NCBI GenBank assembly: GCA_038522945.1
Contig: JBCBJV010000007.1
Location: 124,001 to 188,000, forward strand
Reading direction: 5' to 3'
Source: MED-G105 sp038522945
GTDB taxonomy: Bacteria; Pseudomonadota; Alphaproteobacteria; Caulobacterales; Parvularculaceae
Length of the DNA stretch: 64,000 nucleotides
The notes under the pieces are model-generated. The model ran no database searches. It was not told the DNA's origin and was given only the letters and a program-made list of their open reading frames with translations. Shown piece by piece: positions 52,288-61,374 of the stretch (position 1 is the stretch's first letter; every line of letters starts with the position of its first letter). Position numbers and translations under genes: made by a program.

Positions 52288-54552
52288 ATGCGTACCGAAA
52301 AGAGACAAGTCGGATCAGCCTTCGCCATCGCAGTTGCGCTGTCTGTGGGCTTGTCCGGCTGTTCCAGTAGCACGAAGCCGACGTCCTCGCTCTATCTCGA
52401 CCCGAATCCGCAAACGGTCCCAGCAGGGCCAACACCCTCATCGTCCTCTTTTGAGACTGGCGGCAGCGCCCAAACATCCGCCAATGCGGCGCAGGCCGGT
52501 GCCCCAGGCCAGACTACAGAGCCGGGCCGAACATTCTCGACAGTACCTTCAATTGCCAATGGAGCCGGTTCTCAATCGGAGGCTGGCGATGCGACGCCTC
52601 CGCCCATGGGCGTTGCCCGGGTTGATACGCTGGTGCCACCCCTTGCCTTGCCGGAATTCATTGATCTTGTTTTTGGAGAAATGCTCCAAACGCCCTACGT
52701 GACCGGACCCGGCATTTCCAATAGCGATGAGATCGTCCAGCTGCGCTCATCCGGCGAAATGGAAGCCGACGTGTTTCTGGACCTTGTGCGGCAAGCCTTG
52801 CAGGACTACGGCGTCAGGATCGCGCCGGAGAACGGCGTTTATCAAATCGTCAAAGACAGTGCCCTGACAAGCCGCCTACCGCGTTTCGTGCGCTCGCGCG
52901 CTCACCCGACCACACCGATGGGCCTCCGACCCATCGTCCAGTTCATTGAGTTAAATGCCATTCGCGCCCAGGACATGGAGAATATCCTCCAGCAAGCCTT
53001 CGATGGGCGTGAGGGAAGCCTCAGTATACGGTCAGATATTGATCGCAATTATGTCATCCTCAACGGCCTGCCCGAAGACGTCGGCGCGGCACTTGATATT
53101 ATCAATGAGATGGACGAGCTGCGTTATGCAGGTACGCAAGTCCAGCGCTATGCGCCGATTTACTGGAACGCCAGTAACTTAGCTATGGACATTGCGCGTA
53201 TCTTAACTGCCGAAGGCTGGCAGGTTGGTGCCTCCGAGGGGGACCAAAAAGCGATCCTCCTGTTGCCAATCGATCAGTCTAATGACCTTCTTGTGTTCTC
53301 ACGAACGCCAACCGCAAGAACGCGGGTAAACTATTGGATCAGAGAGTTGGACCGCGCGGCCCAGACCAGCGATGAACCGCAGCTTTACGTCTATAATGTG
53401 CGCAATCTTGATGCTGAGATACTCGCTGAAACGGTAAATCGCGTCTTGGCCGCGACCGATGGTGGGATCAGTGACCAAGGCCCCACTCGTGAAGACCGTC
53501 AGCGGGAATTGCGCGCAGCGCTTGCTGAGGGCCGGCCGCCACCAGTGGAAAGCGCGGCTGTTGCTGCAATCGCTGGGAGGAACGACCGGATTGTCGTTGA
53601 TCCGTATGGAAATCGGTTGATTTTCTCAGGAACCCCCCGTGAGTTTGCTCGTTTACGTAGCCTCATTGATTCCATCGACCAGCCTGCATCAGAGGTCTTA
53701 ATTGAGGCAACAATTGCCCAGGTGACGTTGAGCGATTCAATCAATTCAGGGGTCGAATGGGTCATCAACAATATTGGCGGTATGGACGCCTTCGACATTT
53801 CCCAAGGTGGCCTGGGTCTCGGCGGTGGGGGATTGGACGTTGCGGTGAGAGACTTCAGCGGTGATACGGATGCAGTGGTCGATCTCAACGCCTTTGCCGA
53901 AAATTCCCAAGTGTCATTGCTCGCAACGCCTCGGATTGTTGCGCGATCGGGCTCATCAGCACGCGTTCAGGTCGGTTCAGAAGTGCCGACCCTTTCCGCG
54001 CAGCGGGTTGGCGTGGGCGGTGGGCTTAACAATGACGTTGTCTCCAGCGTGGTTTACCGCTCGACGGGTATCATTCTGGAAATCGAACCAATTGTATTCG
54101 CGGACGGACGAATTGATTTGAACATCAGGCAGGAAGTCTCCTCAACGGCGGCTGGCACCGGCGATGTTTCCAGTCCGACATTCAACAACACCAGCGTTGC
54201 CACGCAGCTTTCCCTCGACGATGGGTCCACTGCGGTCATTGGCGGTCTCATCCAGGACAATCTGGAAGAAACCGAACGCGGTATTCCAATCCTGAAAGAC
54301 CTCCCGCTTGTTGGCCAAGCATTCGCGGTCAACGCCACGTCCGCCGATCGCACCGAACTGGTGATCCTGATTACGGCTTATGTCCTCCGCGACAAACACC
54401 AAAAAGAAGCCCTCGCAAAAGCCCTCGCAGCTGGCATCAATCGCACCATGAACTCGGATAATCTGGTAACCTTGCGTCCACGCGAACGCATCTTGGACCT
54501 TGAGGTACCGTCGGTGACGGATGATACTGCGCTTCGTGAACCGGGCAGCTGA
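52288..54552 (+). CDS. gspD: Type II secretion secretin GspD
   Basis: 754 residues. A lipobox (SVGLSGCSSSTKP) at the N-terminus suggests the secretin is lipid-anchored. An N0 domain (PEFIDLVFGEMLQTPYVTGP) and N1-N3 repeats (IVQFIELNAIRAQDMENILQ, LYVYNVRNLDAEILAETVNR) follow. The secretin core reads TPRIVARSGSSARVQVGSEV, VVYRSTGIILEIEPIVFADG and GIPILKDLPLVGQAFAVNA. A Gly-rich loop (SQGGLGLGGGGLDV) lies in the channel domain. It is the outer-membrane pore of the T2SS. The end overlaps gspI by 32 bases. Confidence 0.94.
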   Translation: MRTEKRQVGSAFAIAVALSVGLSGCSSSTKPTSSLYLDPNPQTVPAGPTPSSSSFETGGSAQTSANAAQAGAPGQTTEPGRTFSTVPSIANGAGSQSEAGDATPPPMGVARVDTLVPPLALPEFIDLVFGEMLQTPYVTGPGISNSDEIVQLRSSGEMEADVFLDLVRQALQDYGVRIAPENGVYQIVKDSALTSRLPRFVRSRAHPTTPMGLRPIVQFIELNAIRAQDMENILQQAFDGREGSLSIRSDIDRNYVILNGLPEDVGAALDIINEMDELRYAGTQVQRYAPIYWNASNLAMDIARILTAEGWQVGASEGDQKAILLLPIDQSNDLLVFSRTPTARTRVNYWIRELDRAAQTSDEPQLYVYNVRNLDAEILAETVNRVLAATDGGISDQGPTREDRQRELRAALAEGRPPPVESAAVAAIAGRNDRIVVDPYGNRLIFSGTPREFARLRSLIDSIDQPASEVLIEATIAQVTLSDSINSGVEWVINNIGGMDAFDISQGGLGLGGGGLDVAVRDFSGDTDAVVDLNAFAENSQVSLLATPRIVARSGSSARVQVGSEVPTLSAQRVGVGGGLNNDVVSSVVYRSTGIILEIEPIVFADGRIDLNIRQEVSSTAAGTGDVSSPTFNNTSVATQLSLDDGSTAVIGGLIQDNLEETERGIPILKDLPLVGQAFAVNATSADRTELVILITAYVLRDKHQKEALAKALAAGINRTMNSDNLVTLRPRERILDLEVPSVTDDTALREPGS

Positions 54553-54976
54553 CACACGACACACGCAAAGAGGCCTGAGTGTCGTTGAGGCACTTGCCGC
54601 CCTCGCCCTCATGGCCTTTGCTTTTGTGCCGCTGCTTTACTTACAAGCGCGCATGACCGAGACGGCGATCGCCGTGGAACGCGCCGAAGCGACAGTCAGC
54701 ATTCGGAACAGTGCCGTTGCATATGTCGAATCCATCAATCCCATGATGGTTGGCCGGGGGACCCTCGACATGGGCAACGCCACCCTCACATGGGTCGCGG
54801 TCCCAGAGACGGAAGTCTTCCCGGTTCGCGGCGTCGGCGGCGGCACCGGGCGGTTCTCCGCACAGCTTTTCCGGATTGATGTCTCAGTGCTTTTTCTCGA
54901 CGGGCGGATCGATGAGTTTTCAATCCTGCGCATGGGATGGCGGGCCAATAGTCCAATTCTTCTGGGTGGGGAGTAA
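54521..54976 (+). CDS. gspI: Type II secretion minor pseudopilin GspI
   Basis: 151 residues. The leader ends TQRG, cut before LSVVEALAALALMAFAFVPL with Glu at +5. Small size and single beta domain match GspI. It overlaps the gspD end by 32 bases in another frame and is the last gene of the forward block; 48 bases separate it from the reverse-block gene gspH. A GTG at 54536 is an alternative start. Confidence 0.88.
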   Translation: MILRFVNRAADTRHTQRGLSVVEALAALALMAFAFVPLLYLQARMTETAIAVERAEATVSIRNSAVAYVESINPMMVGRGTLDMGNATLTWVAVPETEVFPVRGVGGGTGRFSAQLFRIDVSVLFLDGRIDEFSILRMGWRANSPILLGGE

Positions 54977-55024
54977 GTCAGCCCATCGCCTGAGAATGGT
55001 CACACCGATGCCGAGGCCCGCAAG

Positions 55025-55450
55025 CTACCCCACTCGTTTCGGCTCGCACGCGGGCGCATCCAACGCATAAACCCGGGAGCGGCCCGACGGCGCGATCAAG
55101 GCAATATCGCCGCCAAGACAAACGCCTGTTTCAAGGATCACGATATCATCACCGGCAAAGGTCCAGCCTGCGGCGATGAGGGCGGCAATGGGCGGATTGT
55201 CCGCCTCGCTGATTTGCGCGCCTGCGCCTAACACGAACCGGCGCCCCTTCGTGTAGGCTTGAACCCGGAGTGCGGTGATGCCGCGCTCAAACCCGTCAGC
55301 CTTTGAATTAAACATATAGCTGTCGATGATCCGGCCAAGGCTAGGCGCCGTGACCGCCAAAATCACGCCCATGATCGCCAGAACCGCCAGCATTTCAAAC
55401 AGGCTGAAACCTGTTTGACGAGCGCGCCGGGAAATCATCGGGGCGGCCAT
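55025..55450 (-). CDS. gspH: Type II secretion minor pseudopilin GspH
   Basis: 141 residues, leader ending RQTG before FSLFEMLAVLAIMGVILAVT with Glu at +5. The GspH-type C-terminal beta domain has a Cys (VCLGGDIALIAPSGRSRVY). It follows gspG by 6 bases and ends the reverse block. GspH is a minor pseudopilin of the T2SS. Confidence 0.88.
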   Translation of the reverse strand: MAAPMISRRARQTGFSLFEMLAVLAIMGVILAVTAPSLGRIIDSYMFNSKADGFERGITALRVQAYTKGRRFVLGAGAQISEADNPPIAALIAAGWTFAGDDIVILETGVCLGGDIALIAPSGRSRVYALDAPACEPKRVG

Positions 55451-55456
55451 CGGGTT

Positions 55457-55909
55457 CTACGCCCCAATATCCTGATTCATGCCCGCCCCGCCGGGTTGGG
55501 CATCTGCGCCGTATGAGAGAACCCGAGGGCTGGTCGTGCGCCCGGCGTCATCAACCGTCGGCGCCACATAAATGTAATCATTCCCCCACGGATCACGCGG
55601 CAAGTCGCCATCGAGATATGGCCCGAACCAGAGACTAGCGACGGCCGGATCGCTGGGCGGCTCTGTCAGGAGGGAAAGCCCCTCATCTGCCGTTGGGAAG
55701 CGACCAATATCCAGCCGCAGCGTGTTCATGGATGTCTTGATCGACTGCGCTTGGGCCCGCGCGGCCTGGATCTTTGACTTGTCCACTTGATTGAAAAGCC
55801 GCGGTGCCACCAGCGAGACGAGAAGCGCCATAATGGCAAGCGCCACCAGTAGCTCGATCAATGAAAAACCCTGTGCCCGCCGCGATTGCGTTCTAGATTT
55901 CCTGCCCAT
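55457..55909 (-). CDS. gspG: Type II secretion major pseudopilin GspG
   Basis: 150 residues from the ATG at 55909 (ggag about 8 bases upstream; longer frames to 55948 or 55978 exist). The leader ends RAQG before FSLIELLVALAIMALLVSLV. The GspG hallmark is a GRFPTADEGLSLL segment and DPWGNDYIYVAP with the calcium-linked region at the end. It is the main pilin-like subunit that builds the pseudopilus. Confidence 0.94.
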   Translation of the reverse strand: MGRKSRTQSRRAQGFSLIELLVALAIMALLVSLVAPRLFNQVDKSKIQAARAQAQSIKTSMNTLRLDIGRFPTADEGLSLLTEPPSDPAVASLWFGPYLDGDLPRDPWGNDYIYVAPTVDDAGRTTSPRVLSYGADAQPGGAGMNQDIGA

Positions 55910-55961
55910 TTCACTCACTCCACTGTTCTCCCCGCCCGGCGCATTCATCGCCCAGCCTTCG

Positions 55962-57173
55962 TCAGATATTGATGTCATACAAACTGGTCATCGCCATCAC
56001 AATGCTGACGACGATCGCCCCCACAATGAGCGCAATTCCAGCGACAGCGAGGGGTTCGGCGAGGGCGGTAATGCGTTTGGTGCGCTCGCGGGCTTCTTCT
56101 TCGAAAAGCGAAGCGGCAAACACGAGCATGTCGCCGAGGGACCCCGCCGCACGGCCCGTCTTGATCAAGTCATAGACAGTGGGGTCAAAGTCCGGCACCG
56201 CCTCGGCAAGGGCTTCCTCCAGAGCCCGGCCTGCACGCACGTCGCTGCGCACCCGCTCCAAGGCCCGCCGGAAAGCAGGTGATGTGGCGCTTCCCTCGCC
56301 CAGCCTAAGGGCATCGGTCAGGAGCGCTTTGTTCAGCAAGGCAACGCCGACCGTCCGGCACCAGCCGCCAAGTTCGGCCCGGGCCAGCATATCCCCAACA
56401 AGGGGAAGCTGGCGGACCCCGGCTTGCAGCTGTTCCTTCACCCTAGGGTTGCGCAGTGCAGTGACGATGGCAGCGACGATCCCGCCAAGCCCCACCATGG
56501 CAATGGCCCAATTGGCCTGAAACCAGATCCCAGTACCGATCACCATACGAGAGATCGCCGGAGCCTCGCTCAGATTATCACCGAGCAGGGTCGCAAACCG
56601 GGGCACCACGAACGCAAACATCAAGAGAATGATCAGCCCACCGAACACAAAAAGAAAAGCCGGATAGGTCAGCGCTGAGCGAATTTCTGCCCGTGTTTTA
56701 AGTTCCCGTTCCATCCGATCCGCCGCATCGCTCAACGCCTTGGAAAGAGAACCGGTCGCCTCGCCCAGATCTGCGAGCTTGGCCACATAGGGCGGGAACT
56801 CCGGGAAGCTCTCCGAAAGCGCAGCAGACAGCTTCTTCCCGGCACGGAGGGAAAAAATTGCCTCTTCAGTTTTTGCCGCCAACAGAGGATGCGCCTTAGA
56901 GCGGGCAAGGCTCCCAAGCGCATCGGCAATGGGGACATTCGCAGTTAGCAAAGTCGACAGCTGCTTCAGATATCGGCTGAGATCAGACGCGGATGCCTTC
57001 TCACGGGCGGGCAGAAAAGACAGCTTGGTCTCAGTGCGCGCTTTCACATCATAGGGCGAAAGCCCTTTTGCCGAGAGCGCTTCCATGGCGGCGCGCTCGC
57101 TTGCGGCTTCCAGAAAGCCGGTGACGTCCCCGCCATCCCGGTCTAGCGCTTTATAGGCAAATGTCTTTTCCAT
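55962..57173 (-). CDS. gspF: Type II secretion inner-membrane platform protein GspF
   Basis: 403 residues, starting MEKTFAYKALDRDGGDVTGF, with two GspF domains (SDLSRYLKQLSTLLTANVPI, and AELGGWCRTVGVALLNKALL) and three membrane segments (FLFVFGGLIILLMFAFVVPR and others; the last at the end, VAGIALIVGAIVVSIVMAM). It anchors the GspE ATPase to the platform. It is 29 bases after gspE and 52 bases before gspG. Confidence 0.95.
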   Translation of the reverse strand: MEKTFAYKALDRDGGDVTGFLEAASERAAMEALSAKGLSPYDVKARTETKLSFLPAREKASASDLSRYLKQLSTLLTANVPIADALGSLARSKAHPLLAAKTEEAIFSLRAGKKLSAALSESFPEFPPYVAKLADLGEATGSLSKALSDAADRMERELKTRAEIRSALTYPAFLFVFGGLIILLMFAFVVPRFATLLGDNLSEAPAISRMVIGTGIWFQANWAIAMVGLGGIVAAIVTALRNPRVKEQLQAGVRQLPLVGDMLARAELGGWCRTVGVALLNKALLTDALRLGEGSATSPAFRRALERVRSDVRAGRALEEALAEAVPDFDPTVYDLIKTGRAAGSLGDMLVFAASLFEEEARERTKRITALAEPLAVAGIALIVGAIVVSIVMAMTSLYDINI

Positions 57174-57202
57174 GGACCGCTCAGCTCATCTGCCTACGGC
57201 GC

Positions 57203-59017
57203 TTACACATAATCGCCGGAACACACACGGCGAACCTCAGACAACGTCGTAATCCCGGCGCGGGCTTTTCGCAAACCGGTTTCATAAAGGCTTTCAAACC
57301 CTTGCGCGCGGGCGATCTCGAAAATTCGAGACGAGGGCGCCCCTTCGCTGATCGCCTGGCGCATGGCCTCTTCGATTTCGACGATTTCCGACAGAGCCAC
57401 CCGGCCGCGATATCCGGTCCCGCCGCACGCCTCGCAACCCGCGGGGGCGCGCCAACTTGCCCGGCCATCTTCAGCGGAAAGACGTTTGGCAAAATCGCCG
57501 CCGATCGCCTTGATCTCGTGTTCCCCATCGGCGCCGTCCGCGGGCACCGAGCAGTGCTCGCACAAACGGCGCACCAGCCGCTGGGCCATAATCCCCCGGA
57601 GCGCTGCCGCGATTAGAAACGGTTCAAGGCCGATATCCCGCAGGCGCGTGATCGCCGCCAGCGCTGAATTCGTGTGCAGGGTCGACATCACCATGTGGCC
57701 GGTGAGCGCGGCTTGCGCGGCAATGTTTGCCGTCTCACCGTCCCGGATTTCGCCAACCATGATGACGTCCGGGTCCTGACGAAGGATCGCGCGCAGACCG
57801 TTCGCAAAGTCATAACCGATATCTGACTTCACCTGGATCTGGGTGACACCGGCGATGTCATATTCCACCGGATCTTCAATAGTGATGATCTTGCGCTCAC
57901 CGTCATTGATCAATTCAAGCCCGCGATAGAGTGTCGTAGACTTACCTGAGCCCGTGGGGCCCGTGACCAGAAAAACGCCATTGGGCAGGTTGAGAATTTT
58001 CTGTAGGACTTCCCGAGTGCGCCCTGTCAGGCCAAGCCCGGCAAGATCCGGCAGTTCCGTCTGCTTACGGAGCAAACGGATAACAAGGCTTTCCCCCCAT
58101 GTGCTGGGGACCGCGGAAATCCGAAGGTCAACGTCATTACCGGCAAAGCGAACCGTACAACGGCCGTCCTGAGGTAAACGGCGCTCAGCGATATCCATCC
58201 CGCCGATCAGTTTGATGCGGCTGGCAATGGCATCGAACCGGGCGCGTGCCACCTTGGAGCGCTCTTGGAGCACGCCATCAATCCGGTACCGTACGACTGC
58301 ATTCAATTCATACGCCTCAATGTGAATGTCCGAGGCATTCTCTTTTAGCGCACCAAAAAAGAGGTTGTTCACAAAGTCGATCACCGGCGCTTCCTCCGCC
58401 AGCTCCCGCAAACGCGCTTCGTCGCCGAGATCGTCTTTGTCTTCTTCCGCTCGCTGATAATGTCCGAGAGCCACATCCAGTGTCTGGTTATCAGCGAGGG
58501 CATAAGTGACAGAAATGCCATCGCCGGGCCGGCCCGGGGCAGTCGCACTTGCCATGCGCTCGCGTAGCCCCGCGCTCAAGGGATCGCCAGCAATGATCGT
58601 CAACTTACGGCTTTCTGAGTCCGGCTCGCCCGTGAACCACAACGCGGCACGATGGTTGATAAGCCAGTCTGCACTGATGCCAAGGGCCGTACGCGCTTCG
58701 GTATACCCATCGGGCTCTTCTGGCAGGTCGCGCAAGGTAACGACGGGCATCTCCAATTGCTGGGCAAGCCGCGCCAACAGGACTTCCTCTGTGACCGCCC
58801 CAATCCGATGAAGCGCCTGGCCGATCAGCCCGCCAATCTCTTTTTGAACCGCAAGCCCTTTTGCGAGGTCGGCCTCGGAAAGCTCACCATGGGCCACTAA
58901 TAACTCACCAATTGGCCTGGCAAAGCTCTCTTCTTCAGCCGTAATCGCGTCAGGCAGCCCGGCAGACGCCCCGTCCGTTGCGTCCGTTAACCCTAAATCT
59001 GTCGCCTCAATTGTCAT
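57203..59017 (-). CDS. gspE: Type II secretion ATPase GspE
   Basis: 604 residues from the ATG at 59017 (the TTG at 59065 would add 16). An N-terminal N1E-type domain (SFARPIGELLVAHGELSEAD) precedes the ATPase core: Walker A LVTGPTGSGKSTTLYRGL (about residues 350-360 in this numbering), Asp box IITIEDPVEYDI, Walker B DPDVIMVGEIRDGETANIA and His box GHMVMSTLHTNSALAAI. The zinc-binding CxxC pair (CEHC and CEACGGTGYRGRVALSE) is complete. It powers pseudopilus assembly and heads the reverse block E-F-G-H. Confidence 0.96.
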   Translation of the reverse strand: MTIEATDLGLTDATDGASAGLPDAITAEEESFARPIGELLVAHGELSEADLAKGLAVQKEIGGLIGQALHRIGAVTEEVLLARLAQQLEMPVVTLRDLPEEPDGYTEARTALGISADWLINHRAALWFTGEPDSESRKLTIIAGDPLSAGLRERMASATAPGRPGDGISVTYALADNQTLDVALGHYQRAEEDKDDLGDEARLRELAEEAPVIDFVNNLFFGALKENASDIHIEAYELNAVVRYRIDGVLQERSKVARARFDAIASRIKLIGGMDIAERRLPQDGRCTVRFAGNDVDLRISAVPSTWGESLVIRLLRKQTELPDLAGLGLTGRTREVLQKILNLPNGVFLVTGPTGSGKSTTLYRGLELINDGERKIITIEDPVEYDIAGVTQIQVKSDIGYDFANGLRAILRQDPDVIMVGEIRDGETANIAAQAALTGHMVMSTLHTNSALAAITRLRDIGLEPFLIAAALRGIMAQRLVRRLCEHCSVPADGADGEHEIKAIGGDFAKRLSAEDGRASWRAPAGCEACGGTGYRGRVALSEIVEIEEAMRQAISEGAPSSRIFEIARAQGFESLYETGLRKARAGITTLSEVRRVCSGDYV

Positions 59018-59221
59018 CGGCCCCAACCACGCACCAAACCAGATCCATCGCGCTTTCTTATGCAAAGATAACGCCCGCTGGATCGCCGGCAGAATAGCGC
59101 TCCGGGGAAGCGGATTGAAAGCCCCGTAGGTCCCATTAGCTGTGACTTGACGCAGTTTTTATGGTTAACGCCGCGGCTTCAGAGATCTTTCGCCCAAACA
59201 CGCCCCGTCCAGCACAGCCCG
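59018..59221. other. Gap between gspE and the GT4-FkbM gene
   Basis: A short gap of about 200 bases holds the promoter region of the gspE-F-G-H block and the 3' end of the GT4-FkbM gene, both on the minus strand. A frame around 59161-59463 on the plus strand is only a shadow of the GT4-FkbM gene. No gene is recognised. Confidence 0.6.
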
Positions 59222-61363
59222 TCAAGCGCGCCCCAGCAACCGCCTTGCAAGGGGCCGCAATGCGTCAGCCACGCCCGGCGCGTGACGGATTAGAGCGGTC
59301 GCGGCGCGATGATAGAAACTTCTTGTTCGGGCCGGGTCGCCAACTTGCAAAGCTGTCTTCACCGCGCCAATGCCGAAGGCGTTCTCACCGGCCCCGCCAC
59401 GCAGAACGGCGCGAAGTGCCTTCATCAAGGATTCTTCTGATGGCGGGTCCTGGAACGCAATGAAATTGCCCCAGCCTTTAGGAGGGAGATCAGCGGGCAT
59501 TTGGATGAGCCGGGACCAGGAATGTTGCCCACCATATTCCTCGATGGGGTGCCACTCGCTGGCAAACACCGTGTAGCCCTCCGCCTGCAAACGATCTGCG
59601 AGCGCTTTTGCGCCTCGCAGATCTCCGGCAATTGATTTCTTGCCGTCATCATATTCGGCGACGATCACGCTTGGCTTCAGCCTGGTAAAGTCGAGCCCGT
59701 CGAGGACGGCGTGCTCATGGCCTTCCACATCGATCTTCAGCAAATCGATCCGGGTAAGCCCCTCTCCGGCAATTAGCCGAACGAGAGTTGTCGTTGCTAC
59801 TGTCCCCGACGCTTTGTGAGATGGGTGGAACGCATTGAGACCGCTAATCCCTGTACTGACATCTGACGTAAAGAAAGCAACACTCTTGGCAGGCTCCGCG
59901 CCAACCGCGCAATCAAATATCGTCAGGGTCGATGCATCGCCGTGATTGCGCATCAAGCCCTCACGGTTTTTGCTATCCGGCTCAAAGGCAAAAACCCGCC
60001 ACCCATCACGCAAAAATGGTGCCAGTGAGCTACCCACATGGGCGCCCACATCGACCATAACCGGCGCTCCACCGGCACCGTTGTCGGGCTGATAGAGCTG
60101 GTGAACCAGCGCGCATTCTTCCAGTTGCACATGATTTTCGCGGGCGAACCCTTCTTCAGGCAAGGAAACGTCGTTGGCGATGTCATTCAAAAGGCTCACA
60201 AATCGCTGTCGCGCTGGGCCCAGCGCAAATGCCTCGTTTGCATGAGCCCGTGCTCTTCTCGCGAGTGTCACGCGTAAGCTTGCGTCCGATGACAGCGCCA
60301 ATATCGCATCAGCGATTTTTTCCATTTCGGGGTGATCGACACAGTAGGCCAATTGATGGTCACGGCAATAGGCGATGGTTTCCAGCTCGGTCGGCCCGAC
60401 AGCTAGGATGGGTCTTGCCGCTGCCAATAATTCTGGGAGCTTGTTGGCGAATGAAACTCTTAAGTAGGCTTTGGTCGTTTCATCAAAATTATAGCCGAGC
60501 AAGAGCGCATCTGCCTCTTGCAACCAGTCGCGATACTCCGCAGGCGCCAGATCGGCGAGACTGATCTCCACACCTTTGATTCCCCGGAATGCACCGGCTT
60601 GCGTATTCATCCAGTGGGCTTGGGTTTTGATCTCCAGGCGGATGTTTTCTCCGCGATCGACAAGGCTTGCAACGGCGCGCGCCACGGTCAGCACCGTCTC
60701 GCTTGTGGTATCCGGTGCGAGCGAGCCGGCATAGCGGATGACGAAGGGGTCTGTTGCAGCGTGTCGGCGATCAGGGACCGGCGGCCAGATGGTCAGGTCG
60801 ACCGCGTTGTGCACGATCTCAAAGTCGCGTTTATATCGGTCCCTGAAAGCTGCTGCCATGCCCGTTGAAATCGCCAGATTAAGATCCGCCTTCTCGACGA
60901 GCCCTACCAGTTGTGTCGCCAGTTCTTTCATCAGTTCTGTAGGCAGAGAGCGGCCAGCGCCAGCACGGGCGGGCCAGTCGTCCATCAGCCAAACCGCAAG
61001 GCCGGTCCCTCGCGCCGTTGCCGCCTCAATCGTCTCCATTGAAAATCTGTGAAACGAGGGGACATCGTCAACCGGACGGTAAAGGACGATCTGGGGCCGG
61101 AACGCCTCAACGAGGTCCTGCGGCGTTGTCGTTTTAGCCAAATCAACGGGTGCTCTCGTGCCTGCAGCAATCTGAAACCGGTCATCTGACAGCGCGCTCA
61201 TATGGAGCAATGCATCTTCCGGCCAAGGGCTCAGATAGGTTTCCTTCAAGGCGCCCGTTGCCGCCGGACCACCGATCGGCGTCATGTCGAGAAGAAGCAA
61301 CCGCGGATAAGACAAAATCAACTGACCTTTTTGAAGATAGACGCAAGCAACGGTCAGTGACAT
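59222..61363 (-). CDS. GT4 glycosyltransferase fused to FkbM methyltransferase
   Basis: 713 residues. Residues about 20-400 form a GT4-type (GT-B fold) glycosyltransferase with an N-terminal RLLLLDMTPIGG and the acceptor/donor blocks IVHNAVDLTIWPPVPD and RVSFANKLPELLAAARPILA. Residues about 440-640 are an FkbM methyltransferase: MVDVGAHVGSSLAPFL, VFAFEPDSKNREGLMRNHG and IDLLKIDVEGHEHAVLDG. It would add and methylate a sugar, or do either alone. The ATG at 61363 is 11 bases from the divergent gene; a TTG at 61315 with an aagg ribosome-binding site and start MSYPRLLLLD would leave space for a promoter and may be the true start. Confidence 0.88.
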   Translation of the reverse strand: MSLTVACVYLQKGQLILSYPRLLLLDMTPIGGPAATGALKETYLSPWPEDALLHMSALSDDRFQIAAGTRAPVDLAKTTTPQDLVEAFRPQIVLYRPVDDVPSFHRFSMETIEAATARGTGLAVWLMDDWPARAGAGRSLPTELMKELATQLVGLVEKADLNLAISTGMAAAFRDRYKRDFEIVHNAVDLTIWPPVPDRRHAATDPFVIRYAGSLAPDTTSETVLTVARAVASLVDRGENIRLEIKTQAHWMNTQAGAFRGIKGVEISLADLAPAEYRDWLQEADALLLGYNFDETTKAYLRVSFANKLPELLAAARPILAVGPTELETIAYCRDHQLAYCVDHPEMEKIADAILALSSDASLRVTLARRARAHANEAFALGPARQRFVSLLNDIANDVSLPEEGFARENHVQLEECALVHQLYQPDNGAGGAPVMVDVGAHVGSSLAPFLRDGWRVFAFEPDSKNREGLMRNHGDASTLTIFDCAVGAEPAKSVAFFTSDVSTGISGLNAFHPSHKASGTVATTTLVRLIAGEGLTRIDLLKIDVEGHEHAVLDGLDFTRLKPSVIVAEYDDGKKSIAGDLRGAKALADRLQAEGYTVFASEWHPIEEYGGQHSWSRLIQMPADLPPKGWGNFIAFQDPPSEESLMKALRAVLRGGAGENAFGIGAVKTALQVGDPARTRSFYHRAATALIRHAPGVADALRPLARRLLGRA

Positions 61364-61374
61364 ATCTTGGGTTC

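Noticed and set aside
61150..61374. 225-base N-terminal extension of the GNGPSL gene across the divergent GT4-FkbM start
   Set aside because: It would overlap the opposite gene by over 200 bases and has no conserved sequence; the ATG at 61375 is better.
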